Below are positions 55,046 to 61,023 of a stretch of 64,000 bases of DNA, piece after piece. Positions within the stretch are counted from its first letter, which is position 1; every line of letters starts with the position of its first letter. Under the pieces are notes generated by a model that had not been told where the DNA came from, searched no databases, and was given only the letters and a program-made list of their open reading frames with translations. A program made the translations under genes and the position numbers. Source of the DNA: Sulfitobacter noctilucicola (GTDB lineage: Bacteria; Pseudomonadota; Alphaproteobacteria; Rhodobacterales; Rhodobacteraceae); the NCBI RefSeq assembly GCF_000622385.1, contig NZ_JASD01000008.1, positions 2,294,001 to 2,358,000 of the forward strand, given 5' to 3'.

Positions 55046-55097
55046 GTAGTGATTCCTGTTCGCTTACTCTGCCTACCGCGTGGCGGTCTAGGCGACC

Positions 55098-55111
55098 TTG
55101 ATCTGGGTCAA
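55098..55111 (-). promoter_or_regulatory. FNR box upstream of ccoG
   Basis: TTGATCTGGGTCAA (one mismatch to TTGAT-N4-ATCAA). Its centre lies 29.5 bases from a TAGGCA-like -10 (55070-55075), the class II distance, giving a start of transcription near 55063. Confidence 0.75.
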
Positions 55112-55112
55112 T

Positions 55113-55159
55113 AAAAAGGCCTCTGGCGCGAAGAGTGCGAACAGGTCGCGCCAGAGGCC
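55113..55159 (-). terminator. strong terminator of ccoNOQP
   Basis: GGCCTCTGGCGCGA (55118-55131) and its complement (55146-55159) form a perfect 14-bp stem; on the minus strand the T run TTTTTATT follows at once. Confidence 0.9.
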
Positions 55160-55160
55160 G

Positions 55161-55190
55161 GATACCCCGCCAGTGGACGGGCGGGGTATC
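55161..55190 (-). terminator. second hairpin after ccoP
   Basis: GATACCCCGCC pairs with GGCGGGGTATC (11-bp stem, 8-base loop), 13 bases past ccoP and just before the main terminator. It may protect the transcript end. Confidence 0.6.
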
Positions 55191-55202
55191 TGTGCTATGA
55201 AG

Positions 55203-56066
55203 TTACTCGCCGCCACCCAAAGCGTGGACATAGACCGATACGGCCCGCACATCTTCGTCGCGCAGACGCTGTCCCCATGCAGGCATCACGCCGTAGCGTG
55301 AATAGCGCACGGTTTGTTCAAGGGTGTCGCGGTCCCCGCCATAGAGCCAGATGGCATCGGCAAGGTTAGGAGCGCCCATGTCACGATCACCTTCGGCGGT
55401 CTCGCCATGACAGGCAGAGCAGTTATCGGCAAAGACTTCTGCGCCCGTCTCGGCCAGTGATGCGTCAAATTCGGACGCGGAAAGGCTCGCCACATATTCG
55501 ACCACTGCGCCGATCTCCTCGTCTTCCAGGATCTCGTCAAAGGCAGGCATTTCGGAATAGCGCGCATCGTCGTCGGTCGCGTTACGTACACCATGCGCGA
55601 TGGTGGCGGAGATATTTTCGATATCACCGCCCCAAAGCCAGTCGTTATCCAACAGGTTGGGGTATCCGACCGCACCAGCCGCACCGGACCCGTGGCACTG
55701 GCTGCACTGCGCGCGAAAAACCGATGCACCACGTGCGACAGCATAACGGTGCAGGTCGCTGGTCGGCGGCAATTCCGCAAGATCGGCGGCGATCAGCTCG
55801 GCCACCAGACCTTCGTTCTGCGCGTCATGTTCGGCGATTTGCACCGCTACCTGACCGCGGGTCGAATAGCCTAGCGCACCTTTGGTCGCCCCCGAAATCA
55901 TCGGCCACGCAGGGTAGGCAATCGTATAGCCGATTGCCCAGATGATCGTAGCATAGAGCGTCCAGAGCCACCAACGCGGCAGCGGATTGTTCAGCTCTTC
56001 GATGCCGTCCCAGCTATGGCCTGTCGTCTCGACACCGGTTGGTTCGTCAATCTTTTTATCAGCCAT
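55203..56066 (-). CDS. ccoP: cbb3 oxidase subunit III CcoP
   Basis: A 287-residue membrane-anchored dihaem cytochrome c with one N-terminal membrane segment (about residues 32-52, WWLWTLYATIIWAIGYTIAYP) and two haem-binding motifs, CSQCH and CSACH. It passes electrons from soluble cytochrome c to CcoO. Its start overlaps ccoQ by 8 bases. Confidence 0.95.
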   Translation of the reverse strand: MADKKIDEPTGVETTGHSWDGIEELNNPLPRWWLWTLYATIIWAIGYTIAYPAWPMISGATKGALGYSTRGQVAVQIAEHDAQNEGLVAELIAADLAELPPTSDLHRYAVARGASVFRAQCSQCHGSGAAGAVGYPNLLDNDWLWGGDIENISATIAHGVRNATDDDARYSEMPAFDEILEDEEIGAVVEYVASLSASEFDASLAETGAEVFADNCSACHGETAEGDRDMGAPNLADAIWLYGGDRDTLEQTVRYSRYGVMPAWGQRLRDEDVRAVSVYVHALGGGE

Positions 56067-56295
56067 TGCTCAGACCTTTCGTCTTGTCACCGTAGGATTG
56101 GCCGGTGGTGGTGTCGCGGGCCTGTACACAGACCTTTTCGGGGGTTTCATTGCGAAACGGGATCTGGCTGGCATCTTCACGCGCGCCGCGTTGACTTGGC
56201 AGAAATGCCCAGATTGCAGCGCCCAGAAAGAAACCAAACATGGCAAGCAGAACCCAGCTGTCGGCGAACTGACGCAAGAGGGAATAGGTATCCAT
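56059..56295 (-). CDS. ccoQ: cbb3 oxidase subunit CcoQ
   Basis: The 78-residue small subunit has one membrane segment (about residues 15-30, VLLAMFGFFLGAAIWAF) and a hydrophilic tail. It stabilises the complex in known systems. Confidence 0.88.
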   Translation of the reverse strand: MDTYSLLRQFADSWVLLAMFGFFLGAAIWAFLPSQRGAREDASQIPFRNETPEKVCVQARDTTTGQSYGDKTKGLSNG

Positions 56296-56304
56296 CCTGT
56301 CCTC

Positions 56305-57030
56305 CTATCGGCTGGCGTCTGGGGTGAAGGTCGAAAAGTCGACCATCGTGCCCATGACTTGCAGGTAAGCGATCAGCGCATCCATCTCCGTCAGGCTGTC
56401 TTGCCCGTCAAAGTTTGACACTGCTGCTCCGGGATAGCGCTCAAGCAGCCCGTCCCAATCACCGTCCGGATCCGCCTGAACCTTAAAGTCGGCCTTCGCC
56501 TCGGTGATCTGCTCGTCCGTGTAGGGAACGCCCACAAAGCGGTGAGTCTTAAGAAGGGCCTCGATATGCTCGGGCTCGATGATGGTTTCGGCCAGAAAGG
56601 CGTACTTTGGCATCACACTCTCAGGCACCACGGATTGCGGGTCCTTTAGGTGATCCACATGCCACGCGTCCGAGTAGCGACCGCCCACACGGGCCAGATC
56701 AGGCCCCGTGCGTTTGGATCCCCACTGAAACGGGTGGTCATACATCGATTCCGCTGCAAGCGAGTAGTGGCCATACCGTTCCACCTCGTCGCGCATCGGG
56801 CGGATCATCTGGCTGTGACAGGTGTAGCACCCCTCACGCACGTAGACATCGCGGCCCGTCAGCTCAAGCGGGCTGTAGGGGCGCACGCCTTCGACCTCCT
56901 CGATTGTATTTTCGAGCCAGAACAAAGGTGCGATTTCCACAATCCCGCCAACGGTCACAACCAGCAGCGAAAAGGTCAAAAGCAACGTCGGGCTTTTTTC
57001 AAGAAGGGCGTGTTTGTCTAGAATACCCAT
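56305..57030 (-). CDS. ccoO: cbb3 oxidase subunit II CcoO
   Basis: The 241-residue membrane-anchored monohaem cytochrome c has an N-terminal segment (about residues 15-32) and haem motif [22 protein letters not shown]... further down matches the family. It follows ccoN after 11 bases. Confidence 0.95.
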   Translation of the reverse strand: MGILDKHALLEKSPTLLLTFSLLVVTVGGIVEIAPLFWLENTIEEVEGVRPYSPLELTGRDVYVREGCYTCHSQMIRPMRDEVERYGHYSLAAESMYDHPFQWGSKRTGPDLARVGGRYSDAWHVDHLKDPQSVVPESVMPKYAFLAETIIEPEHIEALLKTHRFVGVPYTDEQITEAKADFKVQADPDGDWDGLLERYPGAAVSNFDGQDSLTEMDALIAYLQVMGTMVDFSTFTPDASR

Positions 57031-57041
57031 GTGTCAGCTCC

Positions 57042-58658
57042 TTATTCGGCTGGAATGGCGGAAGGGGTGGCGGAGGGCAGGCTGGCCGCCGCGGGTTTTG
57101 CCCCGCGGATGGTCATGAACATGTTCCACACCATGATCAGCGCACCTGACAGGAACAGAACCCCGCCCAATCCGCGTACCACGTACATCGGGAACTTGGC
57201 CGATACGGTGTCCGCGAAGGAGTTGACCAAGAAGCCCTGATCGTCGACCTCGCGCCACATCAGGCCTTCCATGATACCTGTGACCCACATGGACGAGGCG
57301 TAAAGAACGATGCCAAGTGTGGCGAGCCAGAAGTGCCAGTTGATTGCAGACATGGAATACATCTCTTTGCGGCCCCAAAGTTTGGGTGTGAGGAAGTAGA
57401 TGCATGCAAAGGTAATCATGCCGTTCCAGCCCAGAGCACCGGAGTGCACATGACCGATGGTCCAGTCTGTGTAGTGCGACAAGGAGTTCACAGCGCGGAT
57501 CGACATCATCGGACCCTCGAATGTGGACATGCCGTAGAAGCCAAGGCTGAGCACGAACATCCGCATGATCGGATCGGTACGCAATTTGTCCCACGCGCCT
57601 TGCAGCGTCATCAGACCGTTAATCATCCCGCCCCATGAAGGCATCCACAGCACGATTGAGAAGACCATACCAAGGGTCGCTGCCCAATCCGGCAAAGCGG
57701 TATAGTGCAGGTGGTGGGGACCGGCCCAGATATACAAGAAGATCAGCGCCCAGAAGTGGATGATGGACAGCTTGTAGCTATAGACCGGACGACCGGCCTG
57801 CTTGGGCACAAAATAGTACATCATGCCGAGGAAACCCGCTGTCAGGAAGAAGCCAACGGCGTTGTGGCCGTACCACCACTGCGTCATCGCATCCTGCACG
57901 CCAGAAAAGACCTGAACAGATTTACTGCCCCAGATGCTGACCGGAATGGACAGGTTGTTGACCACGTGCAGCATTGCCACGGTGATGATGAAGCTGAGGA
58001 AAAACCAGTTAGCCACATAGATGTGCTTTTCGCGGCGCTTGAAAATCGTGCCCATGTAGATGGTCAGATAGGCCAGCCAGATGACAGTGAGCCAGATATC
58101 GACGTACCATTCAGGCTCCGCATATTCTTTGGACTGCGTGGACCCCAGCAGATAGCCTGTCGCGGCCAGCACGATGAACAGTTGATAGCCCCAAAAGACA
58201 AACCATGCCGTGTTGCCACCCCACAGCCGTACGGCGCTGGTGCGCTGCACAACGTAAAGTGAGGTCGCAATCAGCGCGTTGCCACCAAACGCAAAAATCA
58301 CCGCACTGGTGTGCAGCGGGCGCAGGCGGCCAAAGTTGGTGTAGGGTTGGCCCCAATCGAAATTGAGCGCTGGAAAAGCAAGCTGGAAAGCAATGAATGT
58401 GCCCACCAGAAACCCTGCGATTCCCCAGAACGCGGTGGCAATGACCCCGGCCCGGATGACCCCGTCAAAATAGATGTCATCTCTTACCGGCGGCTTTTTC
58501 GGCCCATCCGTGTTGCGCAGCACCCAGATAAACATACCCGCCGCAACGGCCATGATTAAAAAGGCATGCACCTTGTAGGCAAGGTCATGTCCCCAGCTTG
58601 ATGCGATAGCAGCAAACAGGGTGACAAGACCGAGAACGATTAATTTCACATAGTCCAT
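57042..58658 (-). CDS. ccoN: cbb3 oxidase catalytic subunit I CcoN
   Basis: The 538-residue proton-pumping oxidase subunit holds haem b and the haem b3-CuB centre. About 12 membrane segments are seen, with [37 protein letters not shown] (CuB region), [15 protein letters not shown] and [16 protein letters not shown] matching conserved His-bearing blocks. First gene of ccoNOQP, under a well-placed FNR box. High oxygen affinity is characteristic of the class. Confidence 0.97.
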   Translation of the reverse strand: MDYVKLIVLGLVTLFAAIASSWGHDLAYKVHAFLIMAVAAGMFIWVLRNTDGPKKPPVRDDIYFDGVIRAGVIATAFWGIAGFLVGTFIAFQLAFPALNFDWGQPYTNFGRLRPLHTSAVIFAFGGNALIATSLYVVQRTSAVRLWGGNTAWFVFWGYQLFIVLAATGYLLGSTQSKEYAEPEWYVDIWLTVIWLAYLTIYMGTIFKRREKHIYVANWFFLSFIITVAMLHVVNNLSIPVSIWGSKSVQVFSGVQDAMTQWWYGHNAVGFFLTAGFLGMMYYFVPKQAGRPVYSYKLSIIHFWALIFLYIWAGPHHLHYTALPDWAATLGMVFSIVLWMPSWGGMINGLMTLQGAWDKLRTDPIMRMFVLSLGFYGMSTFEGPMMSIRAVNSLSHYTDWTIGHVHSGALGWNGMITFACIYFLTPKLWGRKEMYSMSAINWHFWLATLGIVLYASSMWVTGIMEGLMWREVDDQGFLVNSFADTVSAKFPMYVVRGLGGVLFLSGALIMVWNMFMTIRGAKPAAASLPSATPSAIPAE

Positions 58659-58737
58659 AGAAATTCCCTAACGTCGAAGAGGAGCCGCAAAGCTCCTGTT
58701 GGCTAGGGTCTTCTAGGATGGGGGGGCAGGTCACACT

Positions 58738-58751
58738 TTGATCTGAATCAA
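58738..58751 (-). promoter_or_regulatory. FNR box upstream of ccoN
   Basis: A perfect site TTGATTCAGATCAA on the minus strand (TTGAT-N4-ATCAA). The -10-like TAGAAG at 58710-58715 sits 29.5 bases from its centre, exactly the class II geometry, so transcription should start near 58703, about 45 bases before the ATG. Confidence 0.9.
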
Positions 58752-58787
58752 GACAGGTGAAAAACCATGTCTTTAGGTGGATGCGGC

Positions 58788-59519
58788 TTAGGCGACGACA
58801 CCACCGTCCGCATCGTCGCCGGTTTCGTCCCGCAAGGCAGCAAGATCTTTGAGGGTAAAGTGCTTGCGGTCAGCGAAATCGATGATCCCGTCTTTCTTCA
58901 GCGCACTGAACTGACGGCTGACAGTTTCGAGCGTCAGCCCGAGGTAGTTCGCGATCTGGTCACGGGTCAGGTTCAGCTTGATTTCGGGCGCATCGAAACT
59001 TGCCTGCAAGTTGGATCGCCGCGCGAGCATCTCGATAAACGTCGCGATCTTCTCGCGTGCGGTCTTGCGTCCCAACAAGAGCATCCAGTCTCTTGCTGCA
59101 TCAAGTTCGTCTAATGCCAGCTCCATCAGACGCTGGGCGATATGAGGCGTCTCTTGCACCACTTTTTCAAACTTGGTGCGGTCGAAACAACAAAGCGTCA
59201 CATCCACCGTCGCTGTTACGTCGAATTCGATTTCGGTTCGGCCAGGGCGGCCAATGAAATCGGACGGCAACAAGAGCCCGACCATCTGCGTACGTCCGTC
59301 CTCTAGCGTCTTGGAGAGGGTCGCCACACCCGAAACCATACTGGCAACGAACTCAAGCGGTTCACCGCGCCACAAGATGACATCACCGGCTGCAAAAGAC
59401 CGGTAAGTTTTCATGCTTTCGAGGATCATAAGCTCATCGTCGTCGCACCGCGCGCAGACAGCTCTGTGTCGAATTGGACATTCGCCGCACCTGACTGGTG
59501 CCGATGAGAGAAGGTTCAT
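58788..59519 (-). CDS. fnrL: FNR-type oxygen-sensing regulator (FnrL)
   Basis: The 243-residue product starts at the ATG at 59517-59519. It has an N-terminal cysteine set (C11, C14, C22, C25: CGEC-x7-CARC), and a further Cys pair near residue 115, which can hold a 4Fe-4S cluster as in FNR. The cyclic-nucleotide-fold domain follows, then a helix-turn-helix at residues about 180-210 (LTRDQIANYLGLTLETVSRQFSALKKDG) with the E-x2-SR recognition pattern that reads TTGAT-N4-ATCAA. An FNR box overlaps its leader, so autoregulation is likely. Confidence 0.94.
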   Translation of the reverse strand: MNLLSSAPVRCGECPIRHRAVCARCDDDELMILESMKTYRSFAAGDVILWRGEPLEFVASMVSGVATLSKTLEDGRTQMVGLLLPSDFIGRPGRTEIEFDVTATVDVTLCCFDRTKFEKVVQETPHIAQRLMELALDELDAARDWMLLLGRKTAREKIATFIEMLARRSNLQASFDAPEIKLNLTRDQIANYLGLTLETVSRQFSALKKDGIIDFADRKHFTLKDLAALRDETGDDADGGVVA

Positions 59520-59523
59520 AAGT

Positions 59524-59537
59524 TTGATCTGTATCAA
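59524..59537. promoter_or_regulatory. FNR box between fnrL and hemN
   Basis: A perfect TTGAT-N4-ATCAA site (TTGATCTGTATCAA) that ends 5 bases from the fnrL ATG and 8 bases from the first hemN ATG. For fnrL it would repress; for hemN it would activate only if transcription starts at about 59572. Confidence 0.85.
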
Positions 59538-59545
59538 GGTGAAAG

Positions 59546-60928
59546 ATGCTAGAATCAGTTTCTAACAGACCCATGGAAAAAATCGACCAACTTCGGGCAC
59601 ATGGTCTTTTTGACGCAAAGGTGCCGCGCTATACAAGCTACCCTCCTGCCAACCATTTCGAGGATTGTGTGGGGCAACGCATGCAATCCGACTGGTTACA
59701 GACTGTCGCTGACGGATCGGACATCTCTGTCTATATTCACATCCCTTTTTGCAAACGTCTGTGTTGGTTTTGCGCCTGCCGAACGCAAGGCACCAAGACG
59801 ATGCGTCCGGTCGAGGCCTATGTCGAAGTGCTGCGGCGCGAGATCGCGTCCGTGCGTGCATTGCTGCCCGCGAATGTTAGAATGGCACGGCTTCATCTGG
59901 GGGGCGGTACGCCGACGATTTTGGAACCCCACACCATGCGCGCACTGCTTGGTGATGTGTTTGATGCCTTTGAGCTGGGGACTGATTTCGAATTCTCGGT
60001 AGAGATTGATCCTACAGAAGCTTCCCCCGAATTGCTGCAAACACTCATTGATTTCGGTCTCAATCGCGCCAGCCTTGGCGTGCAGGATTTCGCACCGGAA
60101 GTGCAGAAAGCCATCGGACGCCCGCAATCGCTGGAGCAGACGCGCAGCGTTATTGCTTACTTGCGCAAGGGTGGAGTGAAAGCCCTGAACCTTGATCTGC
60201 TTTACGGTTTGCCACACCAGACCATGCAAAGTTTCCGCGAAACGCTCGATCACGTGATCTCGATGGAGCCGGACCGGCTTGCGATCTACGGCTATGCACA
60301 TGTGCCGTGGATGTCCAAGCGACAGGTCATGATCAAAGATGCCGATCTGCCGGACAGCGATACGCGTTTTGCGCTGGCTGGCGCGGCAAAAGAAGTCCTG
60401 AATGCAAAAGGGTTCAAGAGTATCGGGATCGACCATTTCGCCAAGAGCACAGACAAGCTGGCGATTGCGCAAAGGGAAGGGCGCGTGCGCCGCAATTTCC
60501 AAGGATATACCGATGATCAGTGTGAAACCCTGATCGGTTTGGGCGCCTCCTCCATCTCAAGGTTCAAGCAGGGATATTTGCAAAACGCAGTCGCCACCTC
60601 GGCCTATCAAGACCGGATCGATCACACACAGATTGCCGGCCACAAAGGGTATGCCATGACCGAGCAGGACGTGCTTACCGCCCGTATCGTCGAAGACCTT
60701 TTGTGCCGTTTCGCGTTCGAGATGGCAGACCTTTACGAAGCGTTCCCAACCCAGAAAGATACCATTCGCGCCATCAGCGTGATGCTTATGCGGTCTTTCC
60801 CGGACGCATTTTTCCTTCGGGACCAGGGCCTCGGGATGATGGAGTGGGCCAAACCTCTGGTCAGGATCGTGGCAAGCCGCGTGGATCAGTTTTCAAGTAA
60901 GGAAACAGGCCATTCAGCCGCGATTTGA
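59546..60928 (+). CDS. hemN: oxygen-independent coproporphyrinogen III oxidase HemN
   Basis: A radical-SAM enzyme that replaces oxygen-dependent HemF under low oxygen in haem synthesis. The 460-residue frame has C-KRLC-WFC (CxxxCxxC) at about residues 69-76, LHLGGGTPT and SLGVQDFAPEVQKAIGR. The first ATG (59546) has an AGGTG ribosome site; an ATG at 59573 (MEKIDQLRAHGLFDAKVPRY) matches the family start better. The FNR box sits 42.5 bases before the second ATG, so a nearly leaderless mRNA is possible. Confidence 0.95.
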   Translation: MLESVSNRPMEKIDQLRAHGLFDAKVPRYTSYPPANHFEDCVGQRMQSDWLQTVADGSDISVYIHIPFCKRLCWFCACRTQGTKTMRPVEAYVEVLRREIASVRALLPANVRMARLHLGGGTPTILEPHTMRALLGDVFDAFELGTDFEFSVEIDPTEASPELLQTLIDFGLNRASLGVQDFAPEVQKAIGRPQSLEQTRSVIAYLRKGGVKALNLDLLYGLPHQTMQSFRETLDHVISMEPDRLAIYGYAHVPWMSKRQVMIKDADLPDSDTRFALAGAAKEVLNAKGFKSIGIDHFAKSTDKLAIAQREGRVRRNFQGYTDDQCETLIGLGASSISRFKQGYLQNAVATSAYQDRIDHTQIAGHKGYAMTEQDVLTARIVEDLLCRFAFEMADLYEAFPTQKDTIRAISVMLMRSFPDAFFLRDQGLGMMEWAKPLVRIVASRVDQFSSKETGHSAAI

Positions 60929-60968
60929 GCGGTTCGGGTGCGTACGTTCAGCACAATAGATGGCGGGT

Positions 60969-61018
60969 AGGGGTGTCAGTCCGGCTACAATAAATTGATC
61001 GCCTGTGCCGACACCCCT
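60969..61018. terminator. hairpin between hemN and the PG-binding protein gene
   Basis: AGGGGTGT (60969-60976) pairs with ACACCCCT (61011-61018), with a second short pairing (CGGC/GCCG) inside the 34-base loop. It lies between two convergent genes and may serve both. Confidence 0.55.
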
Positions 61019-61023
61019 GAACC

